Below, in pieces: positions 42,296 through 55,790 of a DNA stretch of 64,000 nucleotides (the stretch's first letter is position 1; each line of letters opens with the position of its first letter). The DNA comes from Hirudinaria manillensis (Eukaryota > Annelida > Clitellata > Hirudinida > Hirudinidae), in the NCBI GenBank assembly GCA_034509925.1, contig CM067528.1:11682501-11746500 (forward strand). The letters are read 5' to 3'. Below the pieces are notes generated by a model. That model saw only the letters and a program-made list of their open reading frames with translations. It was not told where the DNA came from and ran no database searches. A program made the translations under genes and the position numbers.

Positions 42296-45200
42296 TCAAA
42301 TGTAAGCCACATTGACCATTTGATTGTTGGCATCATAGCTGGAGAAACAGTTGTTTAAATTATCGAGCACAATTTCGTTTCTACACATCTCAACGGATAC
42401 ATCACTGAAACTGCTGGAAGACCGACCAAGTCCGCTTGTGGGATCGCTGGATGAGCTTCCGTGTTGTGGAGAGGGAACCTGGTGATCACCTGCTTTGTAA
42501 TTCCAGTCCTCAACGGATGTTTTGGTTGGTATCGGAACGTTTTCAAAAACGACAGATTCCTTCATCAATTCTTCTCCTGGAAAGGCTGCTGAAGTTTTGC
42601 TTCCTGATTTGGATGAAGCAGAGTTGCACACAGCAAGCGTGTTGTTAAAGTCGACTCTCTGAACTTTCGCTCCCGCTCCTATTTCAAAGAACACATTGGA
42701 AGGAGCATTTGAAGCAGTTGATGGCAAGACTGGAGCTGTGCTTGGCACGATGGACTTGTCCTTCCTCGAAAGTCTCAGTTTTAGACTTCCTCTGACTCTC
42801 TGAATGACGCTGATTCTGTTGGAGTTGGTCACTTTTGGAGGGATCGTGAAATAGGGTGAGATGTCGATTTGGGTTTCATCCTGCAATGAATTAGCATCGT
42901 TCATTTCTCGTCTGGATGAAGACATTTCTGTTGATTAATAAGAACAAGCGCATTTGTAATGAGCTGAATTACATTTTTTTAAATTGTGGTATTATATCTT
43001 AACGGTATTTTTCTTGCTTTTATGAGTTTATTCATAAAAAAAACCAAATAATTTTATATATTTATTGAAAGAATCTGGATGAAGATGTGATGGAACTCAT
43101 TAGGCCTATGGATGTTGCACACTTCCATCTCAACGTTCGAGTTGTTTTCCTCCACGTTGATATCCGGCCAATTACTTAATTTTCCGCCCCTCTTGTTCAT
43201 GTCTGAATGTATGTCACATTTTGACCCTTATTTGATGATCAGAATAATATTAACAATAATATCATTGACAATCGACATTTCTATTTATATTAAACATTTT
43301 AAAGATGTCTTATTGTAAATATCAGTTTCCTTTAGCCTAGGTTTTAGTGACGGTGTCTGAAAGAGTTTTAGTTTATTCTTGGTCCAATACAAGCTCATTC
43401 ATTAGGCTCAACAAATATGTACTCTTAAGGAAGTTTTAGAACTAATGAATTTCATATTTAGTCTTTCTGTAATTATATCATTGATTATATGAACTTTTTA
43501 TCTTTGAAATAATAATAGCAGAACTGGTAACATGTAAGCAGACAAAGCTTGGCAAAACAACACACCGATTCGGTTCCAATTTTCTTGGAGGCAAATTCCT
43601 TGGCACTGCATTCGGGCATATCTGCCATTGACACAATGGAATGGAATTGGGCATAGTCGATCTTGTACTGACCATTTTCTTTCTGATATGTCAACAACGG
43701 TGCCAGACAGTGCCCCCAAAGGATTTCACCTGGCAGGTAGGATGTTCTCACCTGGGTCGTCATTCCTGTTGATTCGACGATACCTGTTGAAATAGAACAA
43801 ATGCATTAAATGAAACATCAAATATGGATGGGACGGTATTGTTTGTGCTCGCAATTGCCAACTAATATTTTCATTAATTATTTACTATTTTAAAACAATT
43901 TAATCAACATTAATTAACATTTGACGAAACAAAATGTCACTTCATTATACTTTAGGGTTAGGTAAAACACAAAAAGCATTTCTTAAACTTTAACGGGCAA
44001 GGTGAGAATCCACTACAAAAGCTTGAGTAATTGCTCAACCTTCCATTATGACGATGATTTCGAACTTTTCCTGAAGCAATTGAGAGGCAGAAAGGTTCCA
44101 AATAGGACTCGATTCGTCGATTTTATGAACGACGACGACAGGCCAAACCATGAAGACGAAGGCGTCCCCTGCAGAAGTTTCGGTTTTGACATCGAGCGGA
44201 TACTGGCAGAGAGGAATGCATTCTCCTTCTTTTGTTACTCTGTAAATAAAGTTTAAATAATTAAAATAAAAATTTAAAATAATAATGATAATAAGTCCTT
44301 TTAAGGTCAGTTATACTCATTTGCATGGACTTAAAAAGAAGATCAGCTGTGACTTATAAGCGATTGACGAAAAACAGACTACCAACTAAATGATTCGAGG
44401 TACATTTGTAACGTAAGCAATAGCAAACACTAGAAAAATGTCAACGCATCTCAACGGAGAAAAATTTCGCTAATTGCTTGTAAATATTATGAAGTTGGAA
44501 ATTTATTTGGAGAGACAAATTACCTGTCTTTAACAAGGAGTGCCCTAATCGAGGTTGCAACAAAATGGGATCTTCTCATGTCTCCAACCCTGAACAGCAA
44601 GCAGTAGACACCATCTCGTTTGGTTATGACTGCATATTTACTAAACATTATCGTATGGGCTCGTTTTTTGGGCTGAGAGAGTTTGGCAAAAATGAGACCG
44701 GTCATCAGAGACTGAACGAAGATTCCTATGCATGATTGAACCATGAGGAGGATCATGCCGGACGAACAGGTCGGCTCGACAACTCTGAATCCGTAACCGA
44801 TCGTGTGTTGGGTTTCTATGGAAAACAAAAGAGCTGTTTGGAAGTCGAAAACGTTGTTCACGCAGAACCTTCGATCGTTTTTTCTCTCTGAAAAAGTCGA
44901 TGGTATGGCGTGGGAATCATTGGCAGCAGATTTGTTCAGTTGTGAAACGTTTACTTGAAAATCCACGCTTGGAATTGGCGAGTAACCGATCAGATCTCCG
45001 TGTGAGAATGCAATTGTATACCAAGCGATGGCGAAAATGAACCAACTGCAGAGAAAGGCTCCAGCAAAAAGGGTTAGCAAGTATCTCCATCGCATGTCGA
45101 CGCAGGTCGTGAAAATGTCAACGAGGTATTTTTTCTTTTTCTGAGTGACGTTGGCACTGGTGACGTTGCAACTGCCGTCTTTAAATACCAATCTCTTGGT

Positions 45201-45937
45201 GTGCCTGGCTGCAAATGTCCTTCCTCTTTGGGCAACGGGAGAATAAGAGAAGGGCGTGGCGATGCCGCTACTGGCAGTTGGAGGGTCAGAGATCAAGGGC
45301 GCTAGGTGGTTCTGATTGGCCACAACTGAGTCTTTCCGTGTTTGGCAATTGCGTTTGAAAACTTTAGAAATAAATTGTCTTTGAATTGAAAAATCTGAGT
45401 TCTGTTCTTGCGAGGGGATGTTAATTTTGTTCGCCGATCCAAGCTTAATGGACTTCCTTTCGGAAGTTTTGCGGATGCTATCAGGAGGTATCCTATCTGA
45501 AATTGAATGAACTCTCTCCCTTTGTTCCTTCACTTGTACGAAGCAAGACCTGGATGGTGTTGACGACCGAAGACCTGAGCGAAAATCCGCCAGAAATTAC
45601 GATTACAGTCAAACCAACAGCAAATAAATTTACCCTTAACTTTTCAGTTCTCTTAAACAGATCATTCATTTGGACAAAAGGATTGTTTTTGAGAATATAC
45701 ACTTTTTTTTTAAATAAAAAGATTTGAACTCAAAATTTATTAGACCAGACAAGTACTAAGCTCACCTTTTGGGACAGTTTGAGAGGATCCATCTATCTCT
45801 TGAATTTCTCGGCATCCTCCCCATGGAGAGCCCCCAGTTTGACGAACTTGATCCAAATCTTGAAATACTTCTTGAACCAGACAATTCTCGGCAGCCAATT
45901 CGCCATCGTTATAACGTTTTATGGTAAAGCGGGTCAT
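42296..45937 (-). CDS. Inward-rectifier potassium channel (Kir family)
   Basis: Exons in transcript order: 45937-45766, 45496-44524, 44239-44040, 43783-43562, then tail exons 43202-43176 and 42927-42296; the model is 741 residues. M1 runs from ~W194 ('WRYLLTLFAGAFLCSWF'). The pore has the K+ selectivity filter 'TIGYGF' with GYG at 291-293, followed by M2 and the 'PKKR' lipid-binding site. The cytoplasmic domain includes 'RVTKEGECIPL', 'FEIIVIMEG' and 'YLPGEILWGH', all Kir signatures. The ~130-residue N-terminal region before the core and the Ser-rich ~210-residue tail ending 'VAYI' are unusual. If exon 4 is not spliced after 43562, the frame runs to a stop at 43487-43485 (547 residues). The tail exons are joined only by phase consistency; the larger could be a separate gene. 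The family lets K+ in near rest and stabilises membrane potential. Confidence 0.85.
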
Positions 45938-46048
45938 GAGGGCAGCCCTGAATTCGTGAAAAGGATGAGTTAACTTCCGAAATGGATATCAAAAGTCGAA
46001 TCGATCGAATTCAACTCGAATCGAGCTCCAGGCGGGCTCCACGCTGAG

Positions 46049-46055
46049 TTTTATA
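46049..46055 (-). promoter_or_regulatory. TATA box of the Kir gene
   Basis: TATAAAA on the minus strand within CGGTATAAAACTCAGCGTGG, 112 bases upstream of the start codon. The surrounding sequence is G+C-rich, unlike the general background, which supports a core promoter. Confidence 0.6.
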
Positions 46056-47212
46056 CCGGAGAGCCTGTGCGCAGAGAACCCGAGATCAACGGAGCGTTGA
46101 AAGGCAACGACGTGTCAAATTGTTGACAGTTGAGTCATGCTTGGGTGACTAAAAAGACCTCCAAATATGCTGCATCATGACCCGGATGAAGGCCAACATG
46201 CTTGCCAATTTGATGCAAATGAAGAATTATTATTTGAGAATTATGCACCGTTCTTGTGAATGATGACAGTGAATTAGAAGTTATTGCATAGCTTCGCGTC
46301 TCTTGGAGGAAGGGCCGACCGCATTCTAAGACTTTGTTTGCAATTGATTGTAAATATTGTTTATGTTATCATATACATATTTTAATAAACAGTTTAATTT
46401 TTTAAATCTAGGCCCTCATTGATTTTCAGAAAATGAGACAGGACATTATTTCAAGCAACAAAACGTTATTAGTTATATCTAGTCATGAACTAGATCAGAA
46501 AGTAAGATATCTTCATTATCATCATTATAACCACTTTTTCTTTTCTTCAAAACATCAATGTCATCATCATCATCATAATAATAACTATAATTCAATGTCA
46601 AATAAAATGCTTACTTCCAGCGATGTAAGTGTTGTCCCATATTGTATTGTGAGAATCTAGCGAATCAATCAGATGCAGTTATTTCTCAGGGTCTTGTTCG
46701 CCTTGTTATGACGTGCTCATGTGCCAATCGTTTATAATTCCTTTTTAGTTCCGGTTTTTAAGGCTACTGAAGCGAACAATTTCTCTATCTAATTGTTAAT
46801 CAAGTACCAGAAAATTATCATTCTACCTCATTCGATACTGATCGTTATGGTTGGAAACCGAACTTCTCAAATGATCTCAAAGTTATATTTTGCTATTATA
46901 TTTTTATATTATATTATATTTTCAAATATATTTTTTAATAAAATCTTTTTATCGTCATTATTAAATTGAGAAAAATGTAAAATGTCCATTTATAAGTTAA
47001 TATATCCCAAATAGTGTCATACGATGTAATTAAGACATTTTGAGGTCTGGTCTTATGAACTTCTCGGTGGATTTTTCAATCTCGGCTGATTAACATATAC
47101 ACTGAATAATCATTTGATTATCAGTTCGGGGAACTTTATTTTTATAAAAACTTGTTCAATATTTTGAGAGGCTAATTTAATTTAGAGCTATAATTGTTAT
47201 AAATTATTTAAA

Positions 47213-47866
47213 TTATAATTTATAATCGTTTATAAAACTTAGCTTTTGTTCTACGTTCCTAAGGGAGTAGTTAAAGCTACTGAAAGTACTTGTAAATTAC
47301 AGATAGGTGCCACCATGGTATTGGCTTTTATTTTAATATTTTATTATTTTAATTATTATTTAGTTATTATTACAAATTATTTATTTATGATTATGATTTA
47401 TAACCGTTTATAAAACATAACTTTAGTTCTACGTTCCTAGGGAGTAGTTAAAGATACTGAAAGTACTTGTAAATTACAGATAGGTGCCACCATGGTATTG
47501 GCTTTTATTTTATTATTTTAATTATTATTTAGTTAATATTGCAAATTATTTATTTATGATTATGATTATGATTTATAACCGTTTATAAAACATAACTTTA
47601 GTTCTACGTTCCTAGGGAGTAGTTAAAGATACTGAAAGTACTTGTAAATTACAGATAGGTGCCACCATGGTATTGGCTTTTATTTTATTATTTTAATTAT
47701 TATTTAGTTAATATTGCAAATTATTTATTTATGATTATGATTATGATTTATAACCGTTTATAAAACATAACTTTAGTTCTACGTTCCTAGGGAGTAGTTA
47801 AAGATACTGAAAGTACTTGTAAATTACAGATAGGTGCCACCATGGTATTGGCTTTTATTTTAAGTC
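47213..47866. repeat. Minisatellite, ~175-bp unit, nearly four copies
   Basis: Copies are marked by TAGGTGCCACCATGGTATTGG at about 47304, 47481, 47656 and 47831 (periods about 177, 175 and 175). Each carries TTCTACGTTCCTAGGGAGTA upstream and an AT-rich filler. Copies 2-4 are nearly identical; copy 1 differs more (insertions, AAGGGAG and AGCTAC variants). Confidence 0.95.
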
Positions 47867-48307
47867 CTAACAAATTTCTGTATTCTCGGGCAGCATCTAA
47901 AACAAAATTATTGCATTTATAAATTGCTAATTAATAATAATAATGAGTTATAAAAGCATGTTTTAAAATAAATATTTTCATGAAATATTTTCTTTTTAAA
48001 TTTTTATTATAATAATAATTATTTTTTATTATAATTATAATTAATATTGTATTGTCACACTTACGTGCATAATTAATGAGTCATTAATATGCGAGGCACT
48101 AATTTAATAAGCCGTGAATAATTAAGTAATTATTCAGGTAATTCTAAGCAATAGGATTTATTACTAACCTGGATGGGCTTTCTATTTTAGGAAACAAATA
48201 TTTATTGCTTTTTCGACTCGCAAGAATATCAATCTAATATTTTCAGTGAAGGATCTGACAATTTATTTTACATATATACGTGTATCATGACGCTATCATA
48301 ATAAATT

Positions 48308-48668
<361 letters not shown>

Positions 48669-49129
48669 TTGAATTATCATAATAAAATAATATTGCTTAA
48701 TCGAACGCAGTTTGTTGGACAAGCTTTTGGAATCGTTGCTTGATATTTTGCAGTAAGGCACATAGTAAATAATATTCGCATATTATTATTATTATTATTA
48801 TTATTATTATGATCGATAATTAACAATTTTAATATTTTTTTATATTTACAAAAATAATTCCGTTACAGTAAATAATATTCCCATATTATTGTTGTAACGA
48901 TCGATATTTTATATTTTTGTAAATTTAGAAGTTTCAAATCTGTTTTACTCACAGTATTATGACTTTTATTTATTCTTAAATCTAAAGAAATAAATGCTAG
49001 ATTTATTTAGAATTTAAGAAACAGAACGCATACAAAAAACCGAGATCCAATACATCGGTACAACAATAATAATAGCAAGCTTAATAATAACAGTTAATTT
49101 ATTATTAATTAATTAATTCGTTTAATTAA

Positions 49130-49174
<45 letters not shown>

Positions 49175-51535
49175 GATTAATAAAATCGACTTCACAAAAT
49201 TGAATCGTATCATCACTTATTTCGTACTGGAACCAGCAAGAAACTCAAAACACTAAAACAATTCTGTGACAGTCACTTCTAAGCACAAAAAAAAGTCACC
49301 CATTCATTATCGTGACTCGTGAATCAAGTGTAGTAATTAACTCTATTAACTGTTATTAGGTAATTAGATTTGGTCAATAACTGAGCTGTCTTGGCACCAG
49401 TGCCATCTGTCGAGCAGCCTCGCACTCAAAACAAACTGAAATGATTCAGGATGACTTAAATGTCAATAAACCAAAGATAAATATTCAAAATTTGTTCGTT
49501 TTAACTTTTAAGTACTGAAATATTCAAGTACTGAGCAAACCAAGAGCACCTATGCCTGGTAAAAAAAAATAAATAAAATGTATTTAAATTTCTTCACTTC
49601 GAATTTAAAGCTCATTTGTTTAAATAATAGTAAAAATATTTCATTAAATTTTCCGATTGTTTGTTTTCAGAAAACGACCTTCGTTCTAATTACACACGAG
49701 CTAAACCTTGACAAGTTAATAGTTTGGTTAACCGGTATCAATACTAGTAACGCCTATTAAGTATTTCCAGGTAATTATGGTACTGTTGTCATTGTTGTTG
49801 TTGTTGTTGCTTTTGTCGCTACCTGTCGCAAACATGTTTACATCCTCAAACATGGCAGATGTTGACGTCCAAAGATGAGGACTCTTCAATCTTAATATTT
49901 TATGCCCTCAAAAGCAGACGATTCTCTGCTTTGAGAGTGAAGGTAATTGAAGCAAATTACTTTCAATTGTGCCGTGAGACTTTAGCGAAAAAAGAAAGTT
50001 TTTACGTTAAGAATGAAGACATTAAACACAGGGTTAAACTCAATTTTACTGTCTATGTGTTCCTAAGAATTGGTTTTGACTAAGGTGTATCTTCATTATT
50101 GTTAAATCAGACAGAAAGTGATCAAATCTCGATGCTGGATAACCCCTTTAGCACCATCAGAGAAGCCTCTGTTGACGATTGATGACCTGTGGATCGGTTG
50201 ATGGTCGCAGATGTCGGATCGAGTGCGTGACGGCGTTGTATGAAGCGCTGAAGATATGGATGGCTGGATGTTGCTATAGGTGATGATTGTTATTTAGAGT
50301 ATGATTCTGGAAGTGATGGGTAGCCAGTGTAGTTTTCTCAGGAAGTCAGAACTAATGAGACTAGGACTGAGTAGAACAAGTTCGGCCAGCTTGTGTGTCT
50401 TGTAGAGAAAGATAGGAGAGAATTGCAACAATGATTGCGGTAGCTTAAATCCATATTTTTGCTACACCTTCCTCCCCCTTGTTTGCGGTTTTCTAGATTT
50501 TCTGCCCAATTTTACGATTTCTGTGACTTGCGCATCTTCACCAAAACAGGCTTAGCACTAATTTAGATAATTTTTATAATAAAATTGTACCACACCTCAA
50601 GTGTGACATTTCTCTTACATAACGTTAGTTAAAATTGAAACTTATCTTACTTAAATTTACCATCTTCTATACTTTTGGTAATGTAAACAAAAAATAAGCA
50701 GTTTTTTTTGTTTTCGGAGAAAGTTTGAGGGATTAGCGGAATAGCTACAGAGGAATATCGGCAGATATTCTTTAGAAAGGTGTTCCAATGCATCTTTTGA
50801 ATTCGTTTTCAAAATTTGGGCACAACTTATCGTTTTTTTGAAAAATGGACCTGGGCTTCCGCTATAATATTATATTTTCCCTTCAAGAGACATTTTTTTT
50901 ATTACGATCTGTTGTATTATTTATATGTCGAATATCTTTCAGATTAAACGAATTAAACTAGCCTGACTCTTTCCGTTTCGAAGATATTGGCGCTCAAAGT
51001 TTTTGTTGAAGTTTTGCCAACTTCATCGTCATGATTTAATTGCAATTTCTGAAAGGCAAATAATTATCAACATCAACAGATTGTACTTCACTGAAAGAGA
51101 AAATTAAACCAGTCAAAATAGATAACGTTAACAAAAGAGGCATCTTGCATAATATTTTCTCCATGGGGTGAGTAGTATTCACTGAGTACTGTAGGCTGCA
51201 GTTCTGTCCAGACGAAACTCGTGTGAAATAAAGTTAGAACACCGTCTATATAAAAAAATTTTCTTATATTTGTTAGTTTTTGTTTTATATTTATTTGTAT
51301 TTTCATGGTATGGACCAAATACAAATAAAGACAACAAAAAACAAATTTTTAACAAAACCTAACCCCAGAATGCAGCATATTTTACACCAGGGTACTCCTA
51401 ACCCTACCCAGAGGACCCTGGTCAGAACTGTAGCCAATATTATTTTCACAAGCTTTATTGGCTATGATAAGTAGAGACTTTAAAACAATAGGAATGTTTT
51501 ATAAATTTTTCAGGAGATCTTTTTTCAAGAAAGAA

Positions 51536-54500
51536 ATGCCAAAGAAGAAATGTGGGGATGGTAAATTTTATTTTATGCATTTTATTGTCTGCAAATGCTT
51601 TTTATAATTTTAAATTAGTCTGACAAACTGGTGGAGAAGCTTTATAAATTTGACACACCTATTACATCATGGGCTTTGATTTTTTGAATTGATTTATTAG
51701 TTAATAGCAGAAGTTCAGTTATTAATGTTAAAGTTATCTAATTGAGAGCAGACTTGTTTCTAAAAGTCTTACTGTCTTTATGTATATCTTTACAGCTCCC
51801 ACCAGTGACTGTGACATCCTTCATAACAATTTGGAAGTAAATGGTCTAATATCTTATGAAATTTGAGAACAATATATGCATAGTGTGGATCTTAAATTTC
51901 ATATAGTCAATGTAATGTATGCCATTAATAATTCCCAGGCCACAGCAGAGGGTGCCAAAATCATGGCAGAGTGTGGAATGTACTCAGGAGGAAATATTAA
52001 ACATATTACAAAATTTCTGAGCGAGGTCAAAAATCCAATTCTTAAATTTATTTTTCCTCCACATCTTTTCACTTTTTTTTAAATTTCTAAATATTTCAGA
52101 GGGAGCAAGGACTGATATCGTTCAAGAGTTCACATAAACGAAACATCGCATCCAGGTTGGAACGAGCAGTAGTGTAGATCTTGAATTTATTGGCACTTAA
52201 ACTTGTTTTTATTTGGCTTTTCTGCATAAAATTATAAAGAAATTTATGGCAGGATATATATAGGCTGGAATTTTCCCTTAGGACATTCTTTTACCAATGC
52301 AATTATTACATTATTGACCTACATTATACATATATTATTATCTTATCGACCTAATTATCGTTTCATCATGGTGTATATTTTGAATGCCGATTAGTTTGAG
52401 TTATATTAAAATCAATTCAATTGAGATTCTGCTGTAGCCTGTGTATGCTTTACAATTGCCACAAGTACATCTAAAGGATTTATCTAAAAGGCTCTTTGTT
52501 AACCTATTAGACTCTGAGGTCAAATTAGTTGTTTCTTTCAGATTTCTTCCAAACCAACTCATTTATAAAATCCCTTTCCAGAGGAAGTTGTTTTGCGGTA
52601 TATTTTCCAAGGAAGGAGATTACTTCTTTTCTGGTTGCCAAGGTAACCTAACTAGAAATTGGTTTTGATGAAGATGTAATTATCATTTAATTATCGTTCG
52701 CTTATTTGATTTGTTTTCAAATTTATTTTAATTAGTACTTATTTTCAATCTCAGATGGAAAGATCAGAATTTACAAACCAGGGCCAACAAAGCTGATTAA
52801 ATGTCATAATATTAATGTTTTAAATATGGGTTGGAGTGTGCTGGACATTGCCTTGAGGTGGATATGATTTCTGTTATTGTTATTTATTATTATTATTGTT
52901 ATTATTATTATTATTATGTTATTATTGTTATTAATTATTATTATTATTATTATTATTATTATTGTTATTATTATTATGTTATTATTATTATCATTATTAT
53001 TATTATTATTATTGCCCTTTCTCTGATGATAAATTTCTGCGACAGTTCTGACGCCTCGAAGATGATCTATACAAGCTGGTCAGATAAACGTGAGAGGAAT
53101 GAGTTTCGTGCTTAAGTTTTAGTTTTTAATGTCATCATCGCCATCATTATCATCATCATCATCATCATCATCATTATGGTCATTGTCAACTCACTGACAT
53201 GGATTGTGACCTTTGAACTGCAGTGCACCTGTGTGACCTTGGCCATCGAGATAAACCCCAGCAACAACTCGACTTGCAACTGGACTCGACTATGAGCGAA
53301 AGCTTCTGTCTGTTCTCGGTTGCTTTTTCACACGATGATAAAGAAATCCTTGGGGGGTTGGTTAACTAACCAAGGCCTAATACATATAAAATTATTTTGA
53401 ATTAATTAAATTATTATTTGCAATTTGAATCTCGGAGGAAGTTGTTCGAATTTAGAGTCAGAATTTCAAAGGATTGAACATTGCTTGTGTTGTTCGTATA
53501 TGCTAAAAGTTCAGAAAGAAATCAATTTCAAATTATGGCAGGAAATAATGATAATGATTATGTTACCTGTCCTAAGGTCTCATGGTGGTGAAATATTTGT
53601 TTACAACCTGGAAAAAATGGAAAGAACCATGATGGTACTTAATTGTTAATTGTCATTATATTTCTTTCAAAAGCACCAAAATGTTGGAACAATAAATGAT
53701 ATGATTGATCCTAGCCAGTAACGTTACGATCTTAAAAACTAAAGTTTAAATGACGAGGAGAATGAAAAATAAATCGATCTATTGATAGATCAATCATCAA
53801 TTGCAGAGCTTGGGCCACCTGGACGACATCAACACAGTGAATTTTGCAGACGACAGTTCCTTCATCTTCATCACAGGCGGAGACGATGGCCTCTGTAAGG
53901 TCTGGGATCGGAGAACTTTGAACGAAAGAAGTCCCGAACCGGTCGGAGTTTTTGCAGGACATTACGACGGCATCACTTTCATCGACGCCAAGGTTTTGAC
54001 GCTTTTGATTCGTTCATTCATTCGTTCGTTCGTTCGTTCGTTCATTCCGTTTCGTTACTCTTTATTGGAAATTAGAAGGATGGCAGGTGTTTTTTGTCAA
54101 ACTCCAAAGATCAGACGATCAAATTGTGGGACATAAGGAAGTTTTCATCTTCAGAAGCCATATTGGTAAACAATTAATACACGTTTTAGATTTTTAAAAT
54201 CATTTTAAGATCATTTAGTAAAATTATTTAACAAAAACTTAAAATGTGATAATAATGTTTTTTGAAATTCATTGTTAAATCTCTTTAAATACATAATAAC
54301 TAGAGCGTATGTAGAGAATATGATTGTATTCAGGTAATGAATATTTAGTGATTTATCACAATAAATATTGATATCTTATTATAATTATAATAATTTATCT
54401 CTCATTATAATATTATAATGCTTCAAGGGAACAAAGAAGGAAGTTAGCAAGAGGAATTGGGATTACAGGTGGCAAAACATTCCTAAGCAAAGTAATTATA

Positions 54501-55639
54501 CTAAGTTATTATTGGTGCCATAATTATTATTATTATTACTATTACTATTATTATTTATTTTATTTTCCTGACCAATCAAACATGTGATTAATCCATCATT
54601 GTCCTCAAAATATTTAAACTTCCCAAAGATGTTTTTGTTCCTGCTAATGTGATGGCAATGGTTGTAATATGTCGAGTTAATGACCCAACTTGTACTGCAA
54701 TAAGTACCCTCAGGAGCTATATAAATGGGAAGCACCTCTATGACATCTAGGTGAAGTACATATTCCATTTCGAGTCACTTTTGCATCAACGCCAAGATGT
54801 TGGGACACCATGATTTCTAATTCACAATTGGCCTCCCTTAAGTTATGCAAGTGCTTGACCATTAAGAAATAAATTATTTCAAATTGAGTTTTCAGGAATA
54901 GTTAGACAATCTCATTAATTGTACAAAGAAGGGATAGCTAGAAATCCCCTGAAATTCATGGACTGGTATTATTAGCAATCATTTTTCTATTGTTGCAAAC
55001 ACTGGCACATTCGTATATTGATGTTTCTGTGGTAATTTGATGACTATTTATTCACTTAGATCACTTGAAAATGCCTGGTGACACCTCTCTGATGACCTAT
55101 CGAGGTCACGAGGTCAGATGCACCCTCATCAGGGCTCGATTCAGCCCTCTGTCGACCACAGGACAGAGGTTCATATATTGTGGATCATCAACTGGTAACA
55201 TTCACAGTGGGTCACTCTTAGATCTTTTAGAAGCCTTCAGAATGGTTGCAAAGTCAAATTTTGGATTAAGTTTTTTTTTACAGCATTTGCAATATTCTTG
55301 CAAAGTAACTTAACCCAAACATATAATTAAATAATCATGTAAATACATGTTGAAGATTATTAGGACTTTATTTTAAGGTCTTAATAACTTGCTAATAACA
55401 CATTGCCTCTGATTAATTGTTAATTAATTGTTTTTCTCATTAATATTGATGATAATTTTGTTATTGTTATCAATATTTTCTGATGTTCCAGTATATGATC
55501 TGTTGACTGGAAAAGTGGTTTCAGTTCTGCATGGTCACTTTGACTGTACCAGGGATGTTCATTGGCATCCCTTCAGTCCAATTCTTGCCAGCAGCAGCGT
55601 ATGTCAAGCCTTTAATTGAGTTGTTGTCATAATTTTAGA

Positions 55640-55702
<63 letters not shown>

Positions 55703-55790
55703 GTTATTATTTTTAATGATAATGTATTCCTCAATGCAGTGGGACTCCACATTGGGTTACTGGACTTACTCAGAAGAGAATTGGGACTGA
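51536..55790 (+). CDS. DCAF11: DDB1- and CUL4-associated factor 11 (WD40 protein)
   Basis: Fifteen exons: 51536-51560, 51796-51836, 51939-52025, 52100-52155, 52542-52642, 52755-52857, 53046-53089, 53224-53356, 53577-53634, 53807-53992, 54079-54165, 54428-54491, 55060-55194, 55492-55598, 55740-55790. All phases agree; 425 residues against 546 in human. Near-identical DCAF11 landmarks: 'RKLFCGIFSKEGDYFFSGCQ', 'GWSVLDIA', 'GGDDGLCKVWDRRT', 'GITFIDAK', 'LSNSKDQTIKLWDIRKFSS', 'MPGDTSLMTYRGH', 'ISS'-type WD closures and 'DVHWHPFSPILASSSWD'. DCAF11 is a WD40 substrate receptor of CUL4-DDB1 ubiquitin ligases; the worm homologue WDR-23 represses the SKN-1/Nrf stress response. The human N-terminal acidic part and C-terminal tail are shortened; the chain ends soon after the last blade ('YSEENWD'). 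A CAG acceptor 23 bases before the ATG shows that the 5'UTR is spliced. Confidence 0.93.

Noticed and set aside
45493..45702. Minus-strand frame with a hydrophobic stretch between Kir exons 1 and 2
   Set aside because: It ends in a stop just across the Kir exon 2 acceptor and cannot be spliced into the channel in frame; treated as intron.
49859..50083. 74-codon plus-strand open frame
   Set aside because: No domain, no splice partners and no coding-like composition.
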